64,000 nt of DNA from an uncultured Aquimarina sp. (GTDB taxonomy: Bacteria > Bacteroidota > Bacteroidia > Flavobacteriales > Flavobacteriaceae): positions 1-64,000 of the forward strand of contig CANLCT010000018.1 of NCBI GenBank assembly GCA_947489195.1, in the 5' to 3' direction. Position 1 is the first letter of the stretch. Each line of letters starts with the position of its first letter. A model generated the notes under the pieces. That model worked only from the letters and a program-made list of their open reading frames with translations. It was not told the DNA's origin and made no database searches. Below, one piece after another: positions 1-9,124 of this stretch. Both the position numbers and the translations under genes were made by a program.

Positions 1-77
1 TAGTTGTTAGTTGTTAGTTGTTAGTTGTTAGTTGTTAGTTGTTAGTTGTTAGTTGTTAGTTGTTAGTTGTTAGTTGT
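1..77. repeat. Heptamer tandem repeat (minisatellite), 11 copies
   Basis: Eleven uninterrupted copies of the 7-mer TAGTTGT run from the first base of the window to position 77, so the array probably continues further left. All copies visible are identical, which points to slippage or recent expansion. It lies about 180 bases upstream of the Kbp-like gene. The unit carries in-frame TAG stops, so it does not code. No spacer structure is present, so it is not a CRISPR array. Confidence 0.95.
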
Positions 78-258
78 CCAACTATCTCAAAACCAATATA
101 TTGTGTGTTTTATTGGTTTTTCAATAAAATTATATAATCTCTATATTAAAATCAGCGTTTTTGTTTTTTGAAATATTTAAAAATTAACACTTGTATAAAA
201 AGTATCAACAAATTTTTATAACTTGAGCTTATAATTTTAATAAACAAAATACATAACT

Positions 259-744
259 ATGGGATTATTTTCATTTATCAAAAATGCTGGAGCAGCTATC
301 GGCATTGGAAAATCAACAGCTGAAGAAGCTGCCGAAAAAGCTGAAGCTATTGCAGCAGCCAACGAAGCCGCAGCAGCAAAAATGGTACAAACTGCTTCAG
401 ACCTTGGGTTAGAAGTTCAAAATATGCAAGTAATTATTAATGATGATACTGCAATTGTAAGTGGTTTAGCTGCAGATCAAGCAACAAAAGAAAAAGTAGT
501 TTTAGTAGTTGGTAATACCGCTGGTATTGCACAAGTAGATGACCAAATGGAGGTTGAAATACAAGAACCAGAAGCTATTTTCCATACCGTTGTAAGTGGA
601 GATACTTTAAGTAAAATTGCTAAAAAAGTATATGGAAATGCTATGAAATACCCTGTGATTTTTGAAGCTAACAAGCCTATGTTAACACACCCAGATAAAA
701 TTTATCCAGGACAAGTATTGCGTATTCCTGCACTGGATGCCTAA
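259..744 (+). CDS. kbp: BON and LysM domain protein (Kbp/YgaU-like)
   Basis: This 161-residue protein has an Ala/Glu-rich N-terminal helix (residues 1-40), a BON domain (about 40-100) and a C-terminal LysM domain (about 108-157) with the typical VVSGDTLSKIAKKVYG start and IYPGQVLRIP end. This is the arrangement of E. coli Kbp/YgaU (149 residues), a cytoplasmic potassium-binding protein. There is no signal peptide, which fits a cytoplasmic role although LysM often binds peptidoglycan. The ATG start agrees with the start of the conserved MGLFSFIKNAG motif. The gene is monocistronic and ends in a strong hairpin. The family assignment is firm; potassium binding is inferred from homology. Confidence 0.9.
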   Translation: MGLFSFIKNAGAAIGIGKSTAEEAAEKAEAIAAANEAAAAKMVQTASDLGLEVQNMQVIINDDTAIVSGLAADQATKEKVVLVVGNTAGIAQVDDQMEVEIQEPEAIFHTVVSGDTLSKIAKKVYGNAMKYPVIFEANKPMLTHPDKIYPGQVLRIPALDA

Positions 745-760
745 AAACTATACACTACAA

Positions 761-794
761 AAAAGACCGTAAAACATATATTTTACGGTCTTTT
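761..794 (+). terminator. Rho-independent terminator after kbp-like gene
   Basis: A perfect 14-base inverted repeat (AAAAGACCGTAAAA / TTTTACGGTCTTTT) with a 6-base loop starts 16 bases after the Kbp-like stop codon. It is symmetrical, so it can also terminate the leftward gene that ends at 836. Confidence 0.9.
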
Positions 795-835
795 ACTATT
801 ACCTATTATACTGTTAAGTTCAATTTTTATACTAC

Positions 836-2953
836 TTATTGAACTGTGAATTTTTTAACTTTTCCATTAGATAATTTCAAAAAATATACGCCTATACTAA
901 GGTTTGAAATATCTAATGATGTACTTGCATAAGAATTGATTTGCGCCGTTTTAACTAAACTACCATACGCATTATAAATTTTAACATTTTGTACTAATTG
1001 ATTATCATCTTCATAGTATAAAGAAACAATATCTTTAGCTGGATTAGGGTAAATAACCAAACCTTTAACTACTGAATCACCAACAGTTAACTGCTTTGCT
1101 CCCGATGAATCACTTGAAATAAAACTAGGATTGATCCACCATTTCCCAAAATTATCTGGCTCTTTAATAGACCTTGTGGCATCATCATTAAATTTTTTGT
1201 GCTTGATTAATTTTGGATAAACTCCACCTTCTAATGAAAGAACCGATTGCTTTTCATTACCCGCGGGTAGTATTTTAAACAAACCGTCATAGCCTGTTTT
1301 TCTTAAAATCCATTTTGGCTTAGCACTCCCTTCATGATTAAGAAAAGGGTACACCTTTTCTGGTTTATTCTCTTTAATTTCAGTTTCTGTATAACCTTTA
1401 TGCGTTTCTAAATACATACCTGTATCCACATTTTTAATATGATAATAATATGGAGGCACCCATTCAAATTCCCATTTAACAGAGTTATTAGTTACACCTT
1501 CTTTGGTTACTAAACCATAACTACTCACTCCATTTGAAGCAAGATTTTTATTAATGTTTCCTGCATTTACAATTTCATAAATCCCATTAGCTCTTAATGA
1601 TATGGGCTCACTAATCGCATTTAAAAGCACTTTACCACTTTCGAATTGCGAATAATCTATGTTTATAGCACCACCTCTATTAGGTACATTGATTCGACAT
1701 TCTTTATTCCAATTTTTAAATCCAGTATTTCCTGTAATTGTAATTGCTTTTGAAACAAACTCTTGATTCGCATCAATACCTTCACCTGTTTTTAATCTGT
1801 TTTCATAATATCTGAAATCAATATAACTTGCATTATATGGAAATCCATCTGATAAGTCATTATTTTTGATTCTTATATTAGTTGGTGCATACCCATTTAC
1901 AAAAAAGTTATATTCACCAGTAACTACATTGTTACTTATTGTAAAATCAGTAACTGCTTGTAATTCACTATCTAAGGTAATTATTCTACTTCTTTCAAAA
2001 GTTCGAGGTGCCGCTGGTTTAGCATTACAAACAAACTCATTACCAGTAATAGTAAAATCATTTGAAAATTCTTCGGCATGGATCATGTCAACTAAAGCGG
2101 TATCATCTGTAAATTTATTATTTGATACTACGATATTTTTAATTCTTGAAAATGCTACTCCTGTATTTACAAAATCACATTCGTTTATATAAGTTCCATT
2201 TCCACTCCACACCACTGGGTATGATGTATTACCAGCATCTAATGAAATTCCTCTTGAATCAAATCCAAAATCACCACTTGGTGGTAAAGGTTTAAATACA
2301 CAACGATTAAAGGTTACTTTTTTCATCCCGTTTACTCGAGTTCGACGGTCATTGATATATCCAATTCTTCCGAAATCTATAAATGAAACATTGGTAAAAT
2401 CTGCTTGCATTCCATTACCTGCAAAACAGCTATAAAAACCGCTATTCAATTCTACATTAGTAAATTCAATTCCTTCGTACTGATCGTTGGCCGTGTATCC
2501 AGGGTTAGTAAAATTAGTATTATAACGTTTTGAGCGTGCGTCAATAAGCACTACTTCGTTATTTACAGCAGTAATTTTTATGTTTTGAAACTTAACTCCG
2601 TTTGAGCGAATTAAAAAAGAAACTACATTAGTCAAATTGGTAACAATACCAGAGGTTCCTCGAGTAGTTAAATTATACATTCCAGAAAAAGCACCTTTAA
2701 AGGTAATCGCTTTATCAATCAAAATAGGTGGACCACTCATATCGTAATCATTACCTGTACCTCCATCAACAAAATATATTAAATCACCATCGGAGGCATT
2801 GTCAATAAGCGTTTGAAGAATATTCCTGCCTTGATCTTTATTGATATACCAAGTTTTGGCATTGGCAGCACTAAATACACATATAAAAGCAATTAAAACT
2901 AATTGCGAAAATAAACTCATTGAGTTATTTTTCGAAAACGTAAACTGGGGCAT
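836..2953 (-). CDS. T9SS-secreted beta-helix protein with ricin-like domain, copy 1
   Basis: A 705-residue secreted protein. Residues 1-32 are a signal peptide ending in SAANA before KTWYINK. Residues about 35-440 are rich in N-F-T-I-x-N-N style turns typical of a right-handed parallel beta-helix (pectate-lyase-like fold, as in polysaccharide lyases). Residues about 455-610 (pattern YEIVNAG...YYYHIKNVDTGMYLET) resemble a ricin-type beta-trefoil carbohydrate-binding module. The end (about 630-705, with IYPNPAKDIVSLYY and a final GVYFLKLSNGKVKKFTVQ) is a T9SS type A sorting domain. A polysaccharide-active surface or secreted enzyme is likely but the substrate is unknown. The longer frame opens with TTG at 2983; the ATG at 2953 is preferred because it is the start shared with the paralogue at 3294-5411. 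Confidence 0.85.
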   Translation of the reverse strand: MPQFTFSKNNSMSLFSQLVLIAFICVFSAANAKTWYINKDQGRNILQTLIDNASDGDLIYFVDGGTGNDYDMSGPPILIDKAITFKGAFSGMYNLTTRGTSGIVTNLTNVVSFLIRSNGVKFQNIKITAVNNEVVLIDARSKRYNTNFTNPGYTANDQYEGIEFTNVELNSGFYSCFAGNGMQADFTNVSFIDFGRIGYINDRRTRVNGMKKVTFNRCVFKPLPPSGDFGFDSRGISLDAGNTSYPVVWSGNGTYINECDFVNTGVAFSRIKNIVVSNNKFTDDTALVDMIHAEEFSNDFTITGNEFVCNAKPAAPRTFERSRIITLDSELQAVTDFTISNNVVTGEYNFFVNGYAPTNIRIKNNDLSDGFPYNASYIDFRYYENRLKTGEGIDANQEFVSKAITITGNTGFKNWNKECRINVPNRGGAINIDYSQFESGKVLLNAISEPISLRANGIYEIVNAGNINKNLASNGVSSYGLVTKEGVTNNSVKWEFEWVPPYYYHIKNVDTGMYLETHKGYTETEIKENKPEKVYPFLNHEGSAKPKWILRKTGYDGLFKILPAGNEKQSVLSLEGGVYPKLIKHKKFNDDATRSIKEPDNFGKWWINPSFISSDSSGAKQLTVGDSVVKGLVIYPNPAKDIVSLYYEDDNQLVQNVKIYNAYGSLVKTAQINSYASTSLDISNLSIGVYFLKLSNGKVKKFTVQ

Positions 2954-3293
2954 AGTTGTTTGTTTTTGAATTTTATCGTGCAAACATACGCTATTTAAAA
3001 CTAAAGTAATATTATTCTTACCTAAAATTATTATTTTTAAAATTCTTACTCAAATTTATAGGATGCTCAAAATCAATTATATTAATATATAAATCTATCG
3101 AATATACTTTATAAGCTTAATAAAAAAACCACAATATGTATTTAAAAGCAGATTAAATACACAAAACTTACATCAAAAAACAGCACCTAAATATCCCTTA
3201 GAAACACACTTGAATAAAAACAAAAACCGCCTAAATATAAATTTAGACGGTTTTTATCAATGTTGGTTAACTCTATTTACGCTGCAGTAATTA
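2954..3293. other. Intergenic stretch between the two beta-helix paralogues
   Basis: About 340 AT-rich bases. The part next to copy 1 (about 2954-2990, with TGCAAACATA) matches the region upstream of copy 2 at about 5412-5450, so the duplication included some upstream sequence. The right part holds the terminator of copy 2. No gene is seen. Confidence 0.6.
3222..3255 (-). terminator. Terminator of beta-helix copy 2
   Basis: Inverted repeat AAAAACCG.CTAAAT / ATTTAG.CGGTTTTT with one internal mismatch and a short loop, 38 bases beyond the stop codon of the leftward gene ending at 3294. The T-rich arm follows the stem in the leftward direction. Confidence 0.8.
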
Positions 3294-5411
3294 CTACTGA
3301 ACTAATAACTTTTTAACCATACCATTTGAAGCTTTTACAAAATAAACACCTGTAGTTAGATTTGAAATATCCAAGGCTGTATTTGTATGTGAATTAATTT
3401 TTTCTGTTTGAACTAAACCTCCAACAGCATTGTAAATCTCAACACTTAGTACTGGCTGACTATCATCTTCATAATAAAGAGAAACAATGTCGTTCGCTGG
3501 ATTAGGAGACACATTCATTCCTTCAAACGTTTTCGTGTCTTCGATAGCAATTTGCTTTGCACCCGATGAACTTGAAGCAAAACTAGGGTTGATCCACCAT
3601 TTTCCAAAATTATCTGGTTCTTTAATAGACCTTGTTCCGTCACTATTAAACTTTTTATGCTTGATTAGTTTTGGATACGCATTTGCCTCTAATGAAAGAA
3701 CCGATTGCTTTTCATTACCTGCGGGTAATATTTTAAATAAACCGTCATAGCCTGTTTTTCTTAAAATCCATTTCGGCTTAGCACTCCCTGCATAATTAAC
3801 AAAAGGGTACACATTTTCTGGTTTATTCTCTTTAATTTCAGTTTCTGTATAACCTTTATGCGTTTCTAAATACATACCTGTATCCACATTTTTAATATGA
3901 TAATAATATGGAGGCACCCATTCAAATTCCCATTTAACAGAGTTATTAGTTACACCTTCCTTTGTTATTAAACCATAAGTACCTGCGCCATTTGAAGCAA
4001 GATTTTTATTAATGTTTCCTGCATTTACAATTTCATAAATTCCATTATTTCTTAGTGCAACAGGTTCATTAATTGCATTTAGAACTACTTTCCCTCCTCC
4101 GAATTGCGAATAATCTATGTTAATAGCACCACCTGTATTAGGTACATTAATTCGGCATTCTTTATTCCAATTTTTAAATCCAGTATTTCCTGTGATTGTA
4201 ATTGCTCTTGAAACAAACTCTTGATTCGCATCAATACCTTCACCTGTTTTTAATCTGTTTTCATAATATCTGAAATCAATATAACTTGCATTATATGGAA
4301 ATCCATCTGATAAGTCATTATTTTTGATTCTTATATTAGTTGGTGCATACCCATTTACAAAAAAGTTATATTCACCAGTAACTACATTGTTACTTATTGT
4401 AAAATCAGTAACTGCTTGCAATTCACTATCTAAAGTAATTATTCTACTTCTTTCAAAAGTTCGAGGTGCTGCCGGTGCTGCATTACAAACAAACTCATTA
4501 CCAGTAATAGTAAAATCATTTGAAAATTCTTCGGCATGAATCATGTCAACTAAAGCGGTATCATCTGTAAATTTATTATTTGATACTACGATATTTTTAA
4601 TTCTTGAAAATGCTACTCCTGTATTTTCGAAATTACATTCATTTATATAAGTTCCATTTCCACTCCACACCACTGGGTATGATGTATTACCAGCATCCAA
4701 TGAAATTCCTCTTGAATCAAATCCAAAATCACCGCTTGGTGGTAAAGGTTTAAATCTACAGCGATTAAAGGTTACCTTTTTCATCCCGTTTACTCGAGTT
4801 CGACGGTCATTGATATATCCAATTCTTCCGAAATCTATAAATGAAACATTGGTAAAATCTGCTTGCATTCCATTACCTGCAAAACAGCTATAAAAACCGC
4901 TATTCAATTCTACATTAGTAAATTCAATTCCTTCGTACTGATCATTTGCCGTGTATCCGGGATTTGTGAAATTAGTATTATAGCGTTCTGAACGAGCATC
5001 CATAAGAACTACTTCATTATTTACAGCAGTAATTTTAATGCTCTTAAATTTAACTCCATTTGAGCGAATTAAAAAAGAAACCACATTAGTCAAATTGGTT
5101 AAGATACCAGAAGTTCCTCTAACGTTTGAGTTGTAGGCTCCAGAATAAGCACCTTGAAAAGTAATCGCTTTATTAACCAAAATAGGTGGACCACTCATAT
5201 CGTAATCATTACCAGCACCTCCATCAACAAAATATATCAAATCGCCATCGGAGGCATTGTCAATAAGCGCTTGAAGAACATTCCTGCCTTGAGTTTTATT
5301 GATATACCAGGTTTTGGCATTGGCAGTACTAAATATACATATAAAAGCAATTAAAACTAATTGCGAAAATAAACTCATTGAGTTATTTTTCGAAAACGTA
5401 AACTGGGGCAT
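3294..5411 (-). CDS. T9SS-secreted beta-helix protein with ricin-like domain, copy 2
   Basis: A 705-residue tandem paralogue of the gene at 836-2953 with the same four-part layout: signal peptide, beta-helix, ricin-like module and T9SS type A sorting domain (starting near NVSPNPANDIVSLYY, ending VKKLLVQ). The central beta-helix coding region is almost identical at DNA level to copy 1 (for example about 4500-4940 against about 2040-2480), while the last 90 or so codons differ clearly. An ATG two codons further upstream (5417) is possible, but it is destroyed in copy 1, so 5411 is taken. The function is likely the same class of polysaccharide-active secreted protein; the enzyme activity is not proven by any motif visible here. 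Confidence 0.85.
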   Translation of the reverse strand: MPQFTFSKNNSMSLFSQLVLIAFICIFSTANAKTWYINKTQGRNVLQALIDNASDGDLIYFVDGGAGNDYDMSGPPILVNKAITFQGAYSGAYNSNVRGTSGILTNLTNVVSFLIRSNGVKFKSIKITAVNNEVVLMDARSERYNTNFTNPGYTANDQYEGIEFTNVELNSGFYSCFAGNGMQADFTNVSFIDFGRIGYINDRRTRVNGMKKVTFNRCRFKPLPPSGDFGFDSRGISLDAGNTSYPVVWSGNGTYINECNFENTGVAFSRIKNIVVSNNKFTDDTALVDMIHAEEFSNDFTITGNEFVCNAAPAAPRTFERSRIITLDSELQAVTDFTISNNVVTGEYNFFVNGYAPTNIRIKNNDLSDGFPYNASYIDFRYYENRLKTGEGIDANQEFVSRAITITGNTGFKNWNKECRINVPNTGGAINIDYSQFGGGKVVLNAINEPVALRNNGIYEIVNAGNINKNLASNGAGTYGLITKEGVTNNSVKWEFEWVPPYYYHIKNVDTGMYLETHKGYTETEIKENKPENVYPFVNYAGSAKPKWILRKTGYDGLFKILPAGNEKQSVLSLEANAYPKLIKHKKFNSDGTRSIKEPDNFGKWWINPSFASSSSGAKQIAIEDTKTFEGMNVSPNPANDIVSLYYEDDSQPVLSVEIYNAVGGLVQTEKINSHTNTALDISNLTTGVYFVKASNGMVKKLLVQ

Positions 5412-5885
5412 AGTCATTTGTTTTATGATTAATTGTTATGCAAACATAGTATTTTTTATCAAATTGTCAAAATATTCCTACTAATATTAACATAAAATCA
5501 ATTTAAAAAAATAAATTAAAATCATGAAAAACACACAATAAAACAATAAACCCCTTATATACAGTTACTTAGCAACGTATTTAAAGAATTAGTCTAAATG
5601 ATTTTAGAAAATTTATTTTTGCACAAAAACACGATTAAGTGTCATTTATGTACTATTGCCTAGGATCTTACATAAAAAATTTATGCAATAAAAGCATTTT
5701 ACAAAATGTATTTTGACTTATTTTTCTGGTTGATGTGTCTTTTTTAACAAGAAAAATATTGTAGACTGTTTTTATATAAAACAGTAACTAATTAAAAAAG
5801 ATCGCCCAATTGACGATCTTTATTTAAGAGAATAAAATCCTTTATAAAGGATAAAATGGAGAATTTAATTCAGTATCCTCTATAA
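5412..5885. other. Intergenic stretch upstream of beta-helix copy 2
   Basis: About 470 AT-rich bases with no credible coding frame. It contains the terminator at 5797-5822, a second weaker hairpin at about 5765-5785 (ACTGTTTT / AAAACAGT) and, nearest 5411, the region expected to hold the leftward promoter of copy 2. Confidence 0.6.
5797..5822 (-). terminator. Terminator of the small T9SS protein gene
   Basis: AAAGATCG / CGATCTTT stem with a 9-base loop, followed in the leftward direction by a run of six T. It lies about 65 bases beyond the stop codon of the gene ending at 5886 and probably closes the operon 16561-5886. Confidence 0.85.
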
Positions 5886-6566
5886 CTATAATTTTATAAG
5901 TTTTTTATAAATTTTCAAATCAGGTGTTTTTATAAAATAAATACCTGAAGGAAGTTCATTCATAGAAATCTTTAGGTCTTTTTTATTTTTCACTAAAAAT
6001 GTTTGAATTTTTACTCCATCAATAGAATACAAGTCTAAGGATTTAATTTTATTGACCCCTTGATTAATTTTTATGTCTATATTATTTATTACTGGGTTTG
6101 GGTAAACTTCTATCAAATGGTTTTCTGCTATTTCGTCCTGAATAGAAAGTACTACTTCTTCGGCTTCTTTTAATTTAAGCACCGAAGTAAGTTCTAACCC
6201 AAATACATTACCACTATTTTTTAAAACTAAGGAATCTTCAGTTAATAAATCAATTTTATATTTAGTGCCTTCTATTTCCAAACTATCTGACAATGTTGAC
6301 AAACTCCACGCTCCAGTAGAATTTACTTCTTTTTTTACTATAGCATCATAATTTCCATTCGAATCAAATTTAAATGAACTTCCATTTAAATCATTAATAT
6401 TTTCTTCTACATCTATATTAAAAAGAATGGATTTCCCATTTACCGTTTCTGTAAAATACTCTTGTACATTCCACACTTTATCCACTAAAAGCGCACTATT
6501 TTGTGAAAACATATTTATTGAATTAAGCAATAACATTAACACTATTATACCATTATATATATACAT
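5886..6566 (-). CDS. Small secreted lipocalin-like protein with T9SS type A sorting domain
   Basis: A 226-residue protein with a signal peptide (residues 1-22, ending MFSQ). Residues about 30-115 begin with VWNVQEYF and carry the W...F...G.Y pattern of the small lipocalin-like domains common in Bacteroidota. Residues about 150-226 form a T9SS type A sorting domain (EVYPNPVINN near the start, SGIYFIKT near the end). It starts 20 bases after the stop of the propeller gene and so is almost certainly co-transcribed with it. It may be a cell-surface partner of the propeller protein. The lipocalin-like reading is tentative; the sorting domain is clear. Confidence 0.75.
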   Translation of the reverse strand: MYIYNGIIVLMLLLNSINMFSQNSALLVDKVWNVQEYFTETVNGKSILFNIDVEENINDLNGSSFKFDSNGNYDAIVKKEVNSTGAWSLSTLSDSLEIEGTKYKIDLLTEDSLVLKNSGNVFGLELTSVLKLKEAEEVVLSIQDEIAENHLIEVYPNPVINNIDIKINQGVNKIKSLDLYSIDGVKIQTFLVKNKKDLKISMNELPSGIYFIKTPDLKIYKKLIKL

Positions 6567-6586
6567 TTTTTATGTTTTAAATTTTA

Positions 6587-8968
6587 TTAATTTTCTGATG
6601 TTAATTCTTCAAATGCTTTTTTTAATCTTAGATCTACATTTTTAAACACTACAGGTCCAACTAAAGCATTAGTAGCAGCAATCAACTGCCCAACTTCTCC
6701 TGAACAAAAGTGGAAGCCTATCCCCTCAGTTTCCACATATATATCACCCGTATCTTCATCTCGTTTTACAGTTCGAACAATTTTTCCTGGATAAAAAATA
6801 TGCCCTTCTTTCGTATAATTGACCATTTTATAATTTTTATCATCGACAAACATTATAATTGGATCATAATAAATAGACTCTAGTCCAATTCCTATACAAT
6901 CCTCTTCTTCTTTTATACCAGCATTAATAAAATCTGGAATAAGACGGCTATTCTCATAATTTTTAACAAAAATATCTCTAGTATCAATTCCTTTTTGAAC
7001 ATTATATAACCTATATTCTTCCCCGTTTATAGATTGGTCATTATTACTAGATTGTTTTTCATTTTCACTTATCTGTAGATTCGTATAAAAATTTATACTA
7101 TTTCTTTGATCAGGAGCATCAGTTATTAATCCGCCCAAAATATTCATCCCTCCTCTATTTTCTACACCAAAAATGATAAAATCTTCTAAACCAGTACCTT
7201 TAATATGCTCATTCAATTCCTTAATTGGTTCTGTTGTATTATTAGTTTTTACCAACAATTCATTTATTAAATGTTTATTTTCTGGTTTAATTAATTCTCT
7301 CAAAAAATCATCTCCCAAAACTTCTTTAGGCAGGTCTTTTGGAATTATAGCTTGAAATGCAGAATTTTTCTTAAACATTTTATAAATATTTTCAATACTA
7401 CACAAGCTTGCATTGCTACTACCAGAGCTACATATAATAGTTTTAACTATAAATCTATGAAAAGTTGGGTCTGTTTCAGGTCTGCTGTCTAATTGGTCTT
7501 CCACAAAATTAATATGTTCATTACCCACACTTCTAGGATCACTTAAATTAATATCCTGACATGTATTGCTCAACGTATTTCCATTTCTAATTGAAGTCAA
7601 CGCTAATTCACATTGACTTAACGGAATAAAACCTATGTTTGTTCTAATAATTCCATTATCGGTAGCTATCCATTGTGTACCATTTTCCTCTGAGGCACCT
7701 CCGAAAATATTATTTGAAGACATATTTTCATTCACAACAGTATAAGGACTACCCGGAATTACATTAGTCTTGCTGTATAATGTATATGAGGCCACTGATG
7801 AAGCCGCCCCTCTACCATCATATACAAGTAATCCATTATTTGTCCCCATAAAAACATTACCATATCTATTGCCCCATATGGCATTATCATTAAAACGAGT
7901 ATTTGGTGGCAAAATACGCTTAACAAGCTCATTATTTGGATCCATATAAGTCCACGTATTTGTCACAGGAGAATACACCGAAAAACCTGCATCATTTCTA
8001 TTTAAAGTTACCCAAGTTCCTTTTTTGTTATTCCGGTAAATATTATTTATAATTCCTTGATTGGGTAATTGCATATCTTCTAAGGTTAACCCACCATTAA
8101 CTGTTGTTCCCGAAGGAATATAAGTTCCATCAAGTTTATACCTCAATACTCTGTTAGGCATAACTACTTCCTCATCCGCCTCATTAATATAAGCATACAG
8201 CCATGCCCCTACCCAAACCTCTGTACTATCTGCTGATACGGCTTGCATATTTCTACTTTGTGGTGTTTCATTCGGTTTTGGATTAAATGAATATGCTGGA
8301 TAGGGCAATTCAGGACTTATATTTCTGGTATTACCTGTAACCGGGTCCCACCAAGTACTTTTAGAAACAAACAAGTCTTCATTTGATGATTTTGATGATA
8401 ATGTACCTGGTGTAACTATAAAAGTAGCTCCAGAAGTAAGGTTATGACTCTTCTGCGCCACCCAAACTTTATTATTAATATCTATAGCAATTGACTTTAC
8501 ATCCCTTGTTCCCAATCCATCTCTCTCAAAAAATGAAAAACCCAAAGCATTCCTATCTGCTAAATAATGTTTGACATTCAAGTTATTATCAATTTGCTCT
8601 ACCCCACCTTGGAATTCACTAAAATTAGTTCCAGAATGAGCAACCCATGTATTTCCTAAATTATCAGTAGCAATTCCATTTATTCTAAGGTTAGCTAAAT
8701 CGGGACCATTAGTATTATTTGAAACAAAAGAAGTTAATTGAGCTCCCGATTGAACTGCATTTAAGTCCAAATTATAAAAACCATCTTTATCCGTTCCTGC
8801 CCATACTTTTTTATTAATATTATCGACTGAAACCGCGGTAAATGCTTGTCCTTGATTAAATGTTTTGAATCCAAAATCTAGTAATTCTGGATCTGTTTCT
8901 AATTGAGGAAATACAGCTGTAGTAACCGCAATAATTAAAAAATAAGAAAATAAGCGTGTGTTTTTCAT
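6587..8968 (-). CDS. Secreted beta-propeller protein with unknown C-terminal domain
   Basis: A 793-residue protein with signal peptide (residues 1-22). Residues about 30-460 hold repeats such as KVWAGTDKDGFYNLD, NTWVAHSG, KVWVAQKS, VWVGAWLY, GTWVTLNR, VFMGTNNGLLVYDG and QWIATDNGIIRTN. This is the blade signature of the two-component-regulator-type propeller (Reg_prop). The rest (about 470-793) matches no family I recognise; it is rich in charged residues and has a core with YYDPIIMFVDDKNYKMVNY. No T9SS sorting domain is visible at the end, unlike its neighbours. Its short downstream partner does carry one. It follows the giant adhesin gene by about 156 bases and may be in the same operon. Confidence 0.75.
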   Translation of the reverse strand: MKNTRLFSYFLIIAVTTAVFPQLETDPELLDFGFKTFNQGQAFTAVSVDNINKKVWAGTDKDGFYNLDLNAVQSGAQLTSFVSNNTNGPDLANLRINGIATDNLGNTWVAHSGTNFSEFQGGVEQIDNNLNVKHYLADRNALGFSFFERDGLGTRDVKSIAIDINNKVWVAQKSHNLTSGATFIVTPGTLSSKSSNEDLFVSKSTWWDPVTGNTRNISPELPYPAYSFNPKPNETPQSRNMQAVSADSTEVWVGAWLYAYINEADEEVVMPNRVLRYKLDGTYIPSGTTVNGGLTLEDMQLPNQGIINNIYRNNKKGTWVTLNRNDAGFSVYSPVTNTWTYMDPNNELVKRILPPNTRFNDNAIWGNRYGNVFMGTNNGLLVYDGRGAASSVASYTLYSKTNVIPGSPYTVVNENMSSNNIFGGASEENGTQWIATDNGIIRTNIGFIPLSQCELALTSIRNGNTLSNTCQDINLSDPRSVGNEHINFVEDQLDSRPETDPTFHRFIVKTIICSSGSSNASLCSIENIYKMFKKNSAFQAIIPKDLPKEVLGDDFLRELIKPENKHLINELLVKTNNTTEPIKELNEHIKGTGLEDFIIFGVENRGGMNILGGLITDAPDQRNSINFYTNLQISENEKQSSNNDQSINGEEYRLYNVQKGIDTRDIFVKNYENSRLIPDFINAGIKEEEDCIGIGLESIYYDPIIMFVDDKNYKMVNYTKEGHIFYPGKIVRTVKRDEDTGDIYVETEGIGFHFCSGEVGQLIAATNALVGPVVFKNVDLRLKKAFEELTSEN

Positions 8969-9124
8969 GAAAATTGAGTTATTAAGTTTGTGTTTATTTA
9001 AAAGCTTTTCTATTTACCAATTCAATCAATTTTAATTAAATGCCTGTTCCTCATTTCTACTCCAGCAATAAAAATATTTATGCTGTATAACGAGTTTTTC
9101 TTTTCAAGCAAAAACACATCTTTT

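Noticed and set aside
1-77. CRISPR array
   Set aside because: The heptamers are contiguous with no spacers and no cas genes are present.
1866-2192. Rightward open frame repeated in both beta-helix genes (also 4324-4539)
   Set aside because: It is a shadow frame that appears twice only because the two genes are duplicates. It has no promoter, and the real coding strand is clear from the domains.
2954-2983. Longer N-terminus of beta-helix copy 1 starting with TTG
   Set aside because: The extension is not shared by copy 2, where the upstream sequence differs, and the ATG at 2953 gives the common protein start.
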